Assembly (NCBI RefSeq): GCF_037027445.1
Contig: NZ_JBANDL010000002.1
Location: 4,653,501 to 4,717,500 of the forward strand
Direction: 5' to 3'
From: Lysobacter firmicutimachus
GTDB lineage: Bacteria > Pseudomonadota > Gammaproteobacteria > Xanthomonadales > Xanthomonadaceae
DNA: 64,000 nt
Shown: in pieces, positions 8,901 through 18,217 of the stretch
How positions within the stretch are numbered: the first letter of the stretch is position 1
How the letters are laid out: each line of letters starts with the position of its first letter
Program-made: the position numbers and the translations under genes
The notes under the pieces: model-generated
Told to the model about the DNA's origin: nothing
The model's input: the letters and a program-made list of their open reading frames with translations, nothing else
Database searches by the model: none

Positions 8901-9698
8901 TCAGCCGCCCAGCAGCAGGCTGACCGCGACCAGGATCAGGAAGCCGGCGAACACGCGCTTGAGGGTGTCGCCGTGCAGGCGGTGTGCGAGCCGGGTGCCG
9001 TAGGGCGCGGCCAGCACCGAGGCCAGCGCGACGCCGATCGCCGCGGGCAGGTAGACGTAGCCGATCGCGTGCGCCGGCAACGCGCCGGCCGGGGCGTTGA
9101 GCGCATAGCCCACCGCGCTGGCCAGGCCGATCGCCACGCCGCAGGCCGACGAGGTGCCGACCGCGCGCACCGGCGCGACGCCGCGCCAGACCAGCAGCGG
9201 CACGGTCATGCTGCCGCCGCCGATGCCGACCACCGCCGACACCGCGCCGATGCCGACGCCCGCCGCCGACAAGGGCAGTCCCTGCGGCGGCGGCGCACCG
9301 TCGGCGAGCGCGGCGCGGTTCTTGCCGAACAGCAGCTGGGCCGCGGCGATCAGGCAGTAGCCGGCGACGATCAGGCGCAGCCAGTCGCCGTCGATGCGCA
9401 CCGCGACCAGGCTGCCGAGCCAGCCGCCGAGCAGCAGCCCCGGCACCATCCAGCGCACCGTCGGCCACATCACGCTGCCGCGCTTGGCGTGGGCGCGCGC
9501 CGAAGCGGTCGCGGTGAGCACGATGCTGGCCAGCGAGCTGGCCAGGGCGGTGTGCATGGCGGCTTCCTGCGGAATGCCCATCCATGGCGCGATCCAGGCC
9601 AGGGCCGCGACCAGCACCAGACCGCCGCCGACGCCGAGCAGGCCGGCGAGTACGCCCGCGACGGCGCCGAGCGCGAGAAACACCAGCCATACCGCCAT
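8901..9698 (-). CDS. TSUP family permease (TauE/SafE type)
   Basis: This 265-residue inner membrane protein has about eight hydrophobic segments and the family's Gly-rich repeats: GVLAGLLGVGGGLVLV near the N-terminus and GIGAVSAVVGIGGGSMTVPLL in the second half. TSUP proteins move sulfite, sulfonates or organic acids out of or into the cell; the substrate here is unknown. The ATG at 9696-9698 places the first membrane segment directly after the start. The next gene, the lytic transglycosylase, is divergent. Confidence 0.9.
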   Translation of the reverse strand: MAVWLVFLALGAVAGVLAGLLGVGGGLVLVAALAWIAPWMGIPQEAAMHTALASSLASIVLTATASARAHAKRGSVMWPTVRWMVPGLLLGGWLGSLVAVRIDGDWLRLIVAGYCLIAAAQLLFGKNRAALADGAPPPQGLPLSAAGVGIGAVSAVVGIGGGSMTVPLLVWRGVAPVRAVGTSSACGVAIGLASAVGYALNAPAGALPAHAIGYVYLPAAIGVALASVLAAPYGTRLAHRLHGDTLKRVFAGFLILVAVSLLLGG

Positions 9699-9937
9699 GC
9701 ATGCACTCCCATCGGGACGATTCGCCGGGACCCGACGCCGGAACGGCATCGGCGCGGGTCGTCGATCGCGCCGCCGGATTACGTTTCCGACGCGAAGGCC
9801 GCATTCTGCACGCCGTCCCGCGCGCTGGCGACCGTGCGCGCGGCGCGGACACGGCGAGCGCGACGGCGATAGCAATCCGTGCGCATCGCAGGTGTGTTCA
9901 CATAAGGCATTCATCCGCTGTGGGCTATAGTCCGGCG

Positions 9938-12025
9938 ATGCTCCCGCGCCCTCTCCGCCTCGCCGTCGCCGCGTTCGTCGCGGCCCTCGCCACCACCGCC
10001 TGCGCCCAGACCACGGCCTCGGCGCCGAGCCCCGCGGGCACGCCGGTCAAGCCGCGCGCGATCGCCAATCCGCTGCCGGCGCCGGCGGCCGATCCGCAGT
10101 TGCCGCGCGTGCGCGCAGCGCTGGAAGCGGCCGAGCGCGGCGGTTTCGATGCCGGCCAGTACGCCGATCTGTCCCGCCATCCGCTGTACGGCTGGATCGA
10201 ATACGCGAACCTGCGCCGCAACATCGATGCGGTCAACAACGGCCAGGCCGCCGACTTCCTCGCCCGTCGCGGCAAGGAAGCCTCCGGCGACGCCTTCCGC
10301 GAGATCTGGCTGGCCGCGACCGCGCGCCGCGAAGATTGGCCGAGCTTCCTCGCCGCCTGGACCCCGCGCAGCACCGGCGGCAAGGAACGCAGCGTGGCCC
10401 TGCGCTGCGCCGAATTGAACGCGCGCCAGGCGCTGGGCCGGGCCGACGCGGCCTGGAACCGCGAAGCGCAGGCGATCTGGCGCAGCAGCGGCAAGTCGCT
10501 GCCCGACGGCTGCGATGCGCCGTTCGCGGTGTTGGCCGCACGCGGCGGTCTTTCGCCGGAGCTGCGCTGGGAACGCATCGAGGCCGCGGCTGCGGAGTGG
10601 CAGCCGGCGGTGATGCGTGCGGCCGCGCGCGGCCTGCCCGCCGCCGAGCAGGCCCAGGCCAACGACTACGCCGCGTTCCTGGACAACGTCAACGAGCGCG
10701 CGCTCGCGTGGCCCAAGACCGAGCGCAGCCGCAAGATCGCCTCCTATGGCCTGGCCAAGCTGGCCAAGGCGCAGCCGGCCAGCGCCGAAGCGCAACTGCC
10801 CAAATACGCCGGCGCGCTGAACTTCAGCGACGAAGACCGCGGCCGGGTGCTGTACCAGACCGCACTGTGGTCGGTGGCTTCCTACGATCCCGAATCCGCG
10901 CGCCGGCTCAACGCCGTGCCGGAGGTGTCCTACGACGAGCGCCTGCACGAGTGGCGCGCGCGCGAGGCGATGGCGCGCTCGGACTGGGCGGCTGCGCTGG
11001 CGGCGATCCGCAAGATGGGCGCCAAGCAGCGCGGCGAGTCGCGCTGGCAGTTCTTCGAGGCGCGGCTCAGCGAGCGCGCCGGCGACAAGGCCACCGCCGC
11101 GCGGCTGTACGGCGAAGCCGCGCGCAAGACCGACTTCCACGGCTTCCTGTCCGCCGACCGGCTCGGCGCGCCCTACGCACTGTGCCCGGTGCAGCCGACC
11201 GACAGCCTCGCCGCCAAGACCGCGGTCGCCCGCGACGGCGCGGTGATGCGCGCGATGGGCCTGTTCCAGATCGACCGCAGCGGCTGGGCGGTGCGCGAAT
11301 GGGACGAGGCGCTGAGCCGCTTCGACGACACCCAGCGCCGCCTGGCGATCGAGGTCGCGCAGGGCTACCAATGGTTCGACCGCGCGGTGTTCTCGCTCAA
11401 CAAGACGCCGCAGGAACAGCGCCTGTACTACTTGCGCTTCCCGCTGCACCACGGCGACACCATCCGCCGCGAGGCCGCCGCCAACCGCATCGACCCGGCC
11501 TGGGTCGCGGCCGAGATCCGCGCCGAAAGCGTGTTCAATCCCAAGGCGCGCTCCGGCGCCAACGCGATGGGGCTGATGCAGGTGCTGCCCGGCACCGGCG
11601 CGCAGGTGGCCAAGAGCCTGGGCCTGCCCTGGGGCGGCGCCGCCAGCCTGTACGACTCCGACACCAACATCGTGCTCGGCACCGCCTACCTGCGCCAATT
11701 GCTCGACAAGTACGGCGGCCAGCCCTACTTCGCCATGGCCGGCTACAACGCCGGCCCGGCGCCGCTGGCGCGCTGGCAGTCGCAGCGCCCGGGCATGGAG
11801 CCGGAGTTCTGGATCGAGACCATCAGCTACAAGGAGACCCGCGAGTACGTGGCGCGCGTGCTCGCCTTCAGCGTGATCTACGACTGGCGCCTCAACGGCG
11901 ACGCGATGAACGTCGGCGACCGCCTGCGCGGCGTGGTCGACGGCAAGCGCAAGGCCTTCGTCTGTCCGGCCGAACCGATCGCCGCGGCGCCGGCGGCGGC
12001 CGCGGCAAGCGCCGAAGGCGAGTGA
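9938..12025 (+). CDS. slt: soluble lytic murein transglycosylase (Slt70 type)
   Basis: This 695-residue periplasmic enzyme cleaves the glycan strands of peptidoglycan with formation of 1,6-anhydromuramic acid. A signal peptide (MLPRPLRLAVAAFVAALATTACAQ) precedes a long alpha-helical superhelical region with many Ala-rich helices. The C-terminal SLT domain has the catalytic Glu in AEIRAESVFNPKARSGANAM, then GLMQVLPGT, TNIVLGTAYLR and MAGYNAGP. The length fits Slt70. The ATG at 9938 is the only start giving a signal peptide. Confidence 0.93.
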   Translation: MLPRPLRLAVAAFVAALATTACAQTTASAPSPAGTPVKPRAIANPLPAPAADPQLPRVRAALEAAERGGFDAGQYADLSRHPLYGWIEYANLRRNIDAVNNGQAADFLARRGKEASGDAFREIWLAATARREDWPSFLAAWTPRSTGGKERSVALRCAELNARQALGRADAAWNREAQAIWRSSGKSLPDGCDAPFAVLAARGGLSPELRWERIEAAAAEWQPAVMRAAARGLPAAEQAQANDYAAFLDNVNERALAWPKTERSRKIASYGLAKLAKAQPASAEAQLPKYAGALNFSDEDRGRVLYQTALWSVASYDPESARRLNAVPEVSYDERLHEWRAREAMARSDWAAALAAIRKMGAKQRGESRWQFFEARLSERAGDKATAARLYGEAARKTDFHGFLSADRLGAPYALCPVQPTDSLAAKTAVARDGAVMRAMGLFQIDRSGWAVREWDEALSRFDDTQRRLAIEVAQGYQWFDRAVFSLNKTPQEQRLYYLRFPLHHGDTIRREAAANRIDPAWVAAEIRAESVFNPKARSGANAMGLMQVLPGTGAQVAKSLGLPWGGAASLYDSDTNIVLGTAYLRQLLDKYGGQPYFAMAGYNAGPAPLARWQSQRPGMEPEFWIETISYKETREYVARVLAFSVIYDWRLNGDAMNVGDRLRGVVDGKRKAFVCPAEPIAAAPAAAAASAEGE

Positions 12026-12032
12026 GGCCGCG

Positions 12033-12947
12033 ATGGCGCGCCGTCACGTCCTGGTCCTCGGCGGCACCGGCTTCGTCGGCCGGCATCTGGTCGAGCGTCT
12101 GCTGCGCGAACGCTGCCGCATCACCGTGCTCAGCCGCGGCGTCGAGCCGGCCAAGAAGCGCCTGCTGTCGCGCGACGCCAGCCTGATCGAAGGCGACGTC
12201 GGCAATCCGGATTTCCTGCGCGCCGTGCTCGACGACGTCGACGCGGTGGTCAACCTGGTCGGCATCCTCAACGAGCGCGGCGACAGCGGCGCCGGCTTCG
12301 AGCACGTGTTCGTCGAACTGCTCGACGCCCTGATCGAGGCGATGCGCGACATGGGCGTCCAGCGCCTGCTGCAGATGAGCGCGCTCAATGCCGGCACCGG
12401 CCAGAGCCATTACCTGGAATCGCGCGGCCGCGCCGAACAGCGGGTGCGCGCGAGCAAGCTCGACTGGACCCTGTTCCGGCCGTCGGTGATCGCCGGCCCC
12501 GGCGACGGCCTGTTCTGCCGCTTCGATCAGTTGCTGCGCTATGCGCCGGCGCTACCGATCGGCCGCGCCGGCGCGCGCTTCCAGCCGGTGTGGATCGGCG
12601 ACGTCGTCCAGGCGTTCGCCAACGCGCTGAACGACGACCAGCACATCGGCCGCAGCTACAACCTGGTCGGCCCGGACGTGCTGACCCTGGGCGAGATCGT
12701 GCGCGCCACCGCGCGCGCGCGCGGCCGCCTGCGTCTGGTGCTGCCGCTGCCGGATGCGCTGGGCAAACTGCAGGCCGAGGTCGGCGAGCACCTGCCGGGC
12801 AAGCCGATCAGCCGCGACAACTGGCGCTCGCTGCAGACCGATTCGACCAGCGTCGAGAACGGCCTGCTCAAGCTCGGCGTCGAACCGACGCCGGTGCTGC
12901 CGAAGTTGCCCGAGATTCTCGGCCTGGCCCCTGTAGCAGCGGCCTAA
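12033..12947 (+). CDS. NDUFA9-like NAD(P)-binding protein (atypical SDR)
   Basis: This 304-residue Rossmann-fold protein begins with VLVLGGTGFVGRHLVERLL, the TGxxGxxG nucleotide-binding loop. It resembles the complex I NDUFA9 subunit family, atypical SDRs that bind NAD(P)H; an epimerase-like role is the alternative. It lies 7 bp downstream of the transglycosylase and may share its transcript. The last codons (PVAAA and the TAA) are written in the left arm of a family A repeat, so the repeat may have replaced the original C-terminus. Confidence 0.82.
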   Translation: MARRHVLVLGGTGFVGRHLVERLLRERCRITVLSRGVEPAKKRLLSRDASLIEGDVGNPDFLRAVLDDVDAVVNLVGILNERGDSGAGFEHVFVELLDALIEAMRDMGVQRLLQMSALNAGTGQSHYLESRGRAEQRVRASKLDWTLFRPSVIAGPGDGLFCRFDQLLRYAPALPIGRAGARFQPVWIGDVVQAFANALNDDQHIGRSYNLVGPDVLTLGEIVRATARARGRLRLVLPLPDALGKLQAEVGEHLPGKPISRDNWRSLQTDSTSVENGLLKLGVEPTPVLPKLPEILGLAPVAAA

Positions 12948-13088
12948 GCCGCGACCGCCGCAGAGGCGATCGGCAGCGTTGTCGCCGAAGCCCGGACGTT
13001 CGGACAATACCGCTCCATGCGCCGCGGGTCTTCGGGCGCTACGCTCGCGCGCACCGCTGCAGCGGTCGCGTCTCACGCCGCTCCTACC
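12928..13088. repeat. family A palindromic element
   Basis: The left arm is CTGTAGCAGCGGCCTAAGCCGCGACC; the right arm is GCGGTCGCGTCTCACGCCGCTCCTACC. The interior carries CCGAAGCCCGGACGTTCGG, which also occurs in the element after dnaG. The arms could fold into a long hairpin. Confidence 0.75.
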
Positions 13089-13141
13089 AGCGCCGCAGCG
13101 CTGCGCTAGGATGGAGCCATCTCACGCGAAGGGAATGCGCC

Positions 13142-13519
13142 ATGGGCCTGCTCGACACCCTGCTCGGCCACGCCGGGGCCAAATCCGCCGACAAAGTCAA
13201 CGACGACTTCGCCCCGCTGCTGGCGCCGGGCGAGACCGTGCAGCGCGCGTTCGGCGAGATCCGCGACCTGATCGTATTCACCGACCGGCGCCTGATCCTG
13301 GTCGACAAGCAGGGCGTGACCGGGCGCAAGACCGAGTTCCTCAGCCTGCCCTACCGCAGCATCGTCATGTTCTCGCTGGAGACCGCCGGCCATTTCGACC
13401 TGGAAGCGGAACTGCGGCTATGGGTGTCCGGACAAGCGAACCCGATCGTGCGCCACCTCGGCCGCAGCGCCGGCGCCGAAGACATCATCGCCCTGCTGGC
13501 GCAGAATTCGCCGCGCTGA
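13142..13519 (+). CDS. PH domain-containing protein (bacterial PH type)
   Basis: This is a 125-residue cytoplasmic protein. The core [29 protein letters not shown], read in part as [13 protein letters not shown], and the following [10 protein letters not shown] are characteristic of the small bacterial PH-domain family. The biochemical role of the family is poorly defined. The ATG at 13142 follows AAGGGAATGCGCC; a frame opening upstream runs through the family A repeat and is not coding. Confidence 0.8.
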   Translation: MGLLDTLLGHAGAKSADKVNDDFAPLLAPGETVQRAFGEIRDLIVFTDRRLILVDKQGVTGRKTEFLSLPYRSIVMFSLETAGHFDLEAELRLWVSGQANPIVRHLGRSAGAEDIIALLAQNSPR

Positions 13520-13525
13520 AGAGCC

Positions 13526-13676
13526 GGGATTCGGGATTGGGGATTCGGGATTGGCAAGAGCAAAGGCTCCCGCAACTGAACAACTCCGACGAATCCGCCC
13601 CCGCCCCAGCGAGGCGACACGCATCGCCGCCCCGCTTTTACCCATCCCGGATCCCCAATCCCGAATCCCCGTCCCA
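13526..13676. repeat. family B element upstream of cca
   Basis: The left arm GGGATTCGGGATTGGGGATT lies at about 13529, and the complementary right arm CCCGGATCCCCAATCCCGAA lies at about 13648-13667. The right arm ends only a few bases before the cca ATG at 13680, and no Shine-Dalgarno sequence is present between them. Confidence 0.75.
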
Positions 13677-13679
13677 AGC

Positions 13680-14912
13680 ATGAAAACCTATCTCGTCGGC
13701 GGCGCGGTCCGCGATGCCTTGCTCGGCCTGCCGGCCGGGGATCGCGATTACGTGGTGGTCGGCGAAACGCCGGAGGCGATGCTGGCCGCGGGCTTCAAGG
13801 CGGTGGGCAAAGACTTTCCGGTGTTCCTGCATCCGGACAGCGGCGAGGAGTACGCGCTTGCCCGGACCGAGCGCAAGTCCGGCCGCGGCTACCGCGGTTT
13901 CGTCGTCGACGCCGATCCCTCGGTGAGCCTGGAAGAGGACTTGGGCCGGCGCGATTTCACCATCAACGCCATCGCCCGCGCCGAGGACGGCCGCCTGGTC
14001 GACCCCTATGGCGGCGCGCGCGACATCGAGCGGCGGGTGCTGCGCCACGTCGGACCGGCCTTCGCCGAAGACCCGCTGCGGGTGCTGCGCGCGGCGCGCT
14101 TCATGGCCCGCTTCGCCGCGCACGGTTTCCAGGTGGCGCCGGAAACGATCGCGCTGATGCGGCGCATGGCCGAATCCGGAGAACTCGCCGAGCTGGTCGC
14201 CGAACGGGTCTGGCAGGAACTGCGCCGCGCCCTGGCCTGCGCGCAGCCGTCGGCGTTCGTGCGCACCCTGCATCAGGCCGGCGCGCTCGGTGCGGTGCTG
14301 CCCGAAGTCGAAGCGCTGTACGGCGTGCCGCAACGGCCGGAGTACCACCCCGAGGTCGACACCGGCGTGCACACCGAGATGGTGATGGACATGGCCGCGC
14401 GGCTGGCGCCCGGCGACGACGTGATCGGCTTCGCCGCGCTGACCCACGACCTGGGCAAGGCCTTGACCCCGGCCGAACGGCTGCCGCGCCACCACAACCA
14501 CGAGCACGCCGGGCTGGAACCGCTGGCGCAGCTGTGCGCGCGGCTCAAGATTCCGACCGAGCACCGCCTGCTGGCCGAAGCGGTCTGCCGCGAACACCTC
14601 AACGTGCATCGTCTGGCCGAACTGCGTCCCCGCAGCGTGTACGAACTGATCGCGCGTTGCGACGGCTTGCGCAATCCGAAGCGGATCGAGCAGATGAGCC
14701 TGGCCTGCGAAGCCGACAAGCGCGGCCGCCTGGGCCTGGAGGACCAGCCCTATCCGCAGGGCGCGGCCCTGGTTGCGGCCTTGCGTGCCGCGCTGGCCGT
14801 GCGCGCCAGCGACCTGGCGCCCGGCCTCAGCGGGCCGGCGGTCGGCGAAGCCATGCGCCGCGCCCGCATCGAAGCCATCGCCGCCCAGCGCAAGGCCGAC
14901 CAGCCCCTGTAG
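13680..14912 (+). CDS. cca: CCA-adding enzyme, multifunctional tRNA nucleotidyltransferase
   Basis: This 410-residue enzyme adds or repairs the 3' CCA of tRNA using CTP and ATP. The N-terminal class II nucleotidyltransferase domain has [18 protein letters not shown] and the metal-binding GDRDYVVVG, followed by [10 protein letters not shown] and the basic [12 protein letters not shown]. The C-terminal HD domain has [10 protein letters not shown] and RHHNHEHAG, as in the phosphohydrolase-bearing enzymes of gammaproteobacteria. The TAG stop is embedded in a family A repeat (CTGTAGGAGCGG), and a family B arm abuts the start. Confidence 0.95.
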   Translation: MKTYLVGGAVRDALLGLPAGDRDYVVVGETPEAMLAAGFKAVGKDFPVFLHPDSGEEYALARTERKSGRGYRGFVVDADPSVSLEEDLGRRDFTINAIARAEDGRLVDPYGGARDIERRVLRHVGPAFAEDPLRVLRAARFMARFAAHGFQVAPETIALMRRMAESGELAELVAERVWQELRRALACAQPSAFVRTLHQAGALGAVLPEVEALYGVPQRPEYHPEVDTGVHTEMVMDMAARLAPGDDVIGFAALTHDLGKALTPAERLPRHHNHEHAGLEPLAQLCARLKIPTEHRLLAEAVCREHLNVHRLAELRPRSVYELIARCDGLRNPKRIEQMSLACEADKRGRLGLEDQPYPQGAALVAALRAALAVRASDLAPGLSGPAVGEAMRRARIEAIAAQRKADQPL

Positions 14913-15032
14913 GAGCGGCGTAGCCGCGACCACCGCCGCGGTGGTCGCGAGCGTCTCGTCCGCAGCTTCGGGCTTCGGAGGCCGCGCTTTCGAACGTCGC
15001 TGCGGTGGTCGCGGCTTACGCCGCTCCTACAG
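14907..15032. repeat. family A palindromic element between cca and a TonB receptor
   Basis: The left arm CTGTAGGAGCGGCGTAGCCG starts at about 14907 and overlaps the cca stop codon. The right arm TCGCGGCTTACGCCGCTCCT and ACAG end near 15032. The element sits between convergent genes. Confidence 0.8.
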
Positions 15033-15040
15033 GGGGCCGA

Positions 15041-15074
15041 TCAAAAAAGCCGCCGCGGGTGAGCGCGGCGGCTT
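15041..15074 (-). terminator. terminator of the second TonB-dependent receptor
   Basis: On the minus strand a stem of GAAGCCGCCGC with GCGGCGGCTT is followed by TTTTTGA, 22 bases after the receptor stop. Confidence 0.85.
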
Positions 15075-15095
15075 CGGTGCGACGGTCTTGCGCGA

Positions 15096-17594
15096 TCAGA
15101 AGCGGTAATCGATCCGCGCGTAGTAGCTGCCGCCGTTCATGCCGAACGGCAGGGTTTCCCAGCCGTACTTGAAGCCCAGCTGCGGGAACGGCGCGCCGCT
15201 GACCTTGTCCCACTTGTCGGGATAGGTGTCGAAGATGTTGTTGCCGCCAACGGTCAGGCTGAGCTGGTCGCTGAACTTGTAGCGCACCGCCAGATCGCCC
15301 AGCCACTTGCCGCCCCAACGCTGCTTGACGCCCGGGGTAAAGCCTTCGCCGGCGACCGAGCCGTAGTAGTTGGCGCGCGCGGTCCATTCCCAGGCGCCGA
15401 CCTCGTACACGCCCTGCAGCACGTGGTGCGAGCGCGGCTGGCCTTCCTCGATCAGGGTCACCTGGGTGTCGTCGAACAGCACGTTCGGCGGCAGGATCGC
15501 CGACTGCGAGCGGCGCGACTTGACTTCGGTCTTGTTGAAGTGGACCAGCGCGGTCAGATTGAGCTTGGAGCCGCCGGCGAACTCGGTGTTGTGGTTGGCG
15601 ACCAGGTCGACGCCGGTGGTGCGGGTGTCGATGGCGTTGGTGAAGAACAGCACCTGGCCGACGCCGATCGGATCGAGGATGGCGCGGATCGGGCAGTTGG
15701 CGTTGTTGGCCGCGCACGGCAGGCCGTTGTTGCCGACCGCCTCGGGCTGGATGTTGCTGGAGAAGATGATCCGGTCGTCGATGTCGATGCGGAACACGTC
15801 CAGGGTCAGCGAGAAGCGGTCGTTGGGCTTGAGCACGAAGCCGACCGATGCGCTCTTGGAGGTTTCTTCCTTGAGCGGCTCGATGCCGAAGGCGCGGGTC
15901 ACCGCGCTGTCCTGGCGCGCGGTCAGGGTGTCGGTCAGCTCGCCGGCGGCGTTGAGGTTGGTCGAACGCTGGCTGTAGAACAGCTGCTGCACGCCCGGCG
16001 CGCGGAAGCCGGTCGATACCGTGCCGCGCACCGCGAACGCGTCGCTGGCGTCAAAGCGCGCCGACAGCTTGCCGGTGGTGGTGTTGCCGAAGTCGGAGTA
16101 GTCCTCGTAGCGGATCGCGCCGCCGAGCAGGAAGCGCTCGGTCAGGTTGGTTTCCAGATCGAGGTAGACGGCGTAGTTGTGGCGGCCGTCGTCGACCGCT
16201 TCGTTCGGCGAGAAGCCCGGGAAGCCCTGCATGCCCGGCTGCGCGGTCTCGCCGGCCTGGCCGAGGATCGGAATCGAGCGGTCGTTGTTGCGGCCGTAGG
16301 TGTAGGTCACCGGCGCGCCGGGGCGGATCTGGTAGTCGTCCTTGCGGTATTCCAGGCCGGTGCCCAGGTACAGCGGGTTGTCGTTGAAGCCCTTGAGCGT
16401 GCCGCGGAAGTCCAGGTTGAAGGTGGTCTGGTCGGCCTGCAGGGTGCCGGTGTCGGCCTTGGTCGGCGAGGCCGCGTAGATGCCGCCGCCCGGCTTGGGC
16501 TCGTACCACCAGCTGACGTTGACCGAGTTGCTCTCTTCGAAGCCGAACTTGCTGCGGCCGCGGTTGATCGAGACGTCCCAGTCCCAGTTGTCGTTGATCG
16601 GCGCCTTGTAGCCGACCGCCAGCGAGTGGTCGTCGACCGTGGTCAGGATGTTGGGCAGGAAGCCGTTCGGGTACAGCGCCGGCACCGTGCGGTTGTCGCC
16701 GGCGCTGCGGAAGAAGCCGGAGGAGTCGCCTTCGCGACGCGACAGGCCGCCGAACCAGTACAGCTCGCCGGTGCCGACCGGCAGGCCGCCGTTGAACCAG
16801 AAGTAGGCGTCGGTCGCGTCGGCGTCGCCCAGGCGCTGGGTCACCCGCGGCGGGTTCACGCGCAGGCTGTCCGGGCCGGCCCGGTTGGTCTCGGCGCGGT
16901 CGCGGTATTCCAGCGACAGATTGAGGTAACCGCCGTCGCCGCCGAGCTTGAAGCCGTGGTTGACCGAGGCCGAGTAGTTCTCGCCGTCGCCGGCGTAGTA
17001 CTGGCCGGCCTGGAACGAGAGCTGGGTCTCCTCGGTCTGCTTCTTGAGGATGATGTTGATCACGCCCGAGATCGCGTCGGAACCGTACTGCGCGGCGGCG
17101 CCGTCGCGCAGCACTTCGATGCGTTCGATCGCCGACAGCGGGATCGCGTTGATGTCGGTGCCGGCCGAGCCGCGGCCGATGGTCTGCTGCACGTTGACCA
17201 GCGCCTGCTGATGGCGGCGCTTGCCGTTGACCAGCACCAGCACTTGGTCGGGACCCAGCGAGCGCAGGGTCGCCGGACGCAGGATGTCGGTGCCGTCGCT
17301 GACGAAGGTGCGGGAGAAATTGAACGAGGGCTCCAGCATCTGCAGGATCTGGCCGATCTCGGTCGCGCCGGTCGCGGTCAGTTCTTCCTGGCCGATCACG
17401 TCCACCGGCGCCGCGGTGTCTTCGGCGGCACGGCCGCGCACGCGCGAACCGGTGACCTGGACCGCATCGAGGGTCGTCGCTTCGCGGCTGGGCGCCGGCG
17501 CAGGGTCCTGGGCGAAAGCGGAAGGGGCCAGCAGGGTGGCGGCCATGGCGGTGGCCACGGCCATGGCCAGACGGTTGCGGTGCGCTACGGACAT
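15096..17594 (-). CDS. TonB-dependent outer membrane receptor
   Basis: This 832-residue outer membrane receptor has a signal peptide (cleaved near PSAFAQ), TTLDAVQVTGSRV before the plug, and a plug with LRSLGPDQVLVLVNGKRRH and ERIEVLRDGAAAQYGSDAI, then a barrel ending YYARIDYRF with terminal Phe. It belongs to the same broad Xanthomonadales group as the receptor at 5.7-8.6 kb but diverges in the barrel. Ligand unknown. The ATG at 17592-17594 has an AGGAACC-type ribosome site upstream. A leader of more than 200 bases separates it from the VanZ-like gene. Confidence 0.93.
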   Translation of the reverse strand: MSVAHRNRLAMAVATAMAATLLAPSAFAQDPAPAPSREATTLDAVQVTGSRVRGRAAEDTAAPVDVIGQEELTATGATEIGQILQMLEPSFNFSRTFVSDGTDILRPATLRSLGPDQVLVLVNGKRRHQQALVNVQQTIGRGSAGTDINAIPLSAIERIEVLRDGAAAQYGSDAISGVINIILKKQTEETQLSFQAGQYYAGDGENYSASVNHGFKLGGDGGYLNLSLEYRDRAETNRAGPDSLRVNPPRVTQRLGDADATDAYFWFNGGLPVGTGELYWFGGLSRREGDSSGFFRSAGDNRTVPALYPNGFLPNILTTVDDHSLAVGYKAPINDNWDWDVSINRGRSKFGFEESNSVNVSWWYEPKPGGGIYAASPTKADTGTLQADQTTFNLDFRGTLKGFNDNPLYLGTGLEYRKDDYQIRPGAPVTYTYGRNNDRSIPILGQAGETAQPGMQGFPGFSPNEAVDDGRHNYAVYLDLETNLTERFLLGGAIRYEDYSDFGNTTTGKLSARFDASDAFAVRGTVSTGFRAPGVQQLFYSQRSTNLNAAGELTDTLTARQDSAVTRAFGIEPLKEETSKSASVGFVLKPNDRFSLTLDVFRIDIDDRIIFSSNIQPEAVGNNGLPCAANNANCPIRAILDPIGVGQVLFFTNAIDTRTTGVDLVANHNTEFAGGSKLNLTALVHFNKTEVKSRRSQSAILPPNVLFDDTQVTLIEEGQPRSHHVLQGVYEVGAWEWTARANYYGSVAGEGFTPGVKQRWGGKWLGDLAVRYKFSDQLSLTVGGNNIFDTYPDKWDKVSGAPFPQLGFKYGWETLPFGMNGGSYYARIDYRF

Positions 17595-17809
17595 GAAAGG
17601 GGTTCCTTGCGAGGGACGGGCAGGCCGGATCAGCCCGCGGTGGAGCCTCACAAGTTTTTAACCTTTGCGCAAGTCGCCACGTGACCTTGCCGACCTTGGC
17701 ACTGTGACAAGCCTCGCCTTACTGGCGCGAGGCTCATCCATGGTTCAGGGGGATGTGTGCTCTCGACGCACTGAACAGGGAAAACTGCGCAAAACCCGCG
17801 CCACCGCCC

Positions 17810-18217
17810 TTACCCGGCGCGCGGCGCCAGACGGCGGTCCAGGCGCTGCAACCAGCCGGCGATCGGCGTCGCCGCCAGCAACAGGCCGAACAGCGCGCCC
17901 AGGCTGTTGGCGAGCGCATCGACGACGTCGCCGGTACGCGACTGGGTCAGGCCGGCCTGGGCGAACTCCAGCGCCACGCCGAGCGCGATCAGCGCCGCAG
18001 CGGCGACCGCCTGGGCGCGGCGGCGCGCGAACAGCATGCCGGCGTAGACCGACATCGCCGCATAGGCGGAGAAGTGCTCGATCTTGTCGAAGCCGGAGAA
18101 CGGCGTGGGCGGCAAGTCGTGCGCGGGCAGCAAGGTCGCGCCGACCACCGCCAGCACCATCGCCGCGCCCAGCGCGCACCACAGCGCGGGCCGGCGGAAT
18201 TCGCGCAGGACGCTCAC
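17810..18217 (-). CDS. VanZ-like membrane protein
   Basis: This 135-residue protein has four hydrophobic segments and the VanZ-family features DKIEHFSAYAAMSVYAG and LEFAQAGLTQSRTGDVVDALANSLG. The molecular function of these small VanZ-like proteins is not established; in enterococci VanZ gives low-level teicoplanin resistance. The GTG start overlaps the stop of the upstream methyltransferase by four bases (GTGA), so the two are translationally coupled. Confidence 0.85.
   Translation of the reverse strand: MSVLREFRRPALWCALGAAMVLAVVGATLLPAHDLPPTPFSGFDKIEHFSAYAAMSVYAGMLFARRRAQAVAAAALIALGVALEFAQAGLTQSRTGDVVDALANSLGALFGLLLAATPIAGWLQRLDRRLAPRAG

Noticed and set aside
12033..12947. Possible nucleoside-sugar epimerase in an O-antigen cluster
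   Set aside because: The fold is SDR-like, but no glycosyltransferase or sugar nucleotide gene is nearby; an NDUFA9-type protein fits better.
13526..13676. Possible tRNA or riboswitch upstream of cca
   Set aside because: The pairing is explained by the family B arms, which recur at five other sites; no tRNA or riboswitch core was found.
15423..17684. 753-codon plus-strand frame over the second TonB receptor
   Set aside because: Antisense shadow with no recognisable motif; the minus strand encodes an intact receptor with signal peptide and terminal Phe.
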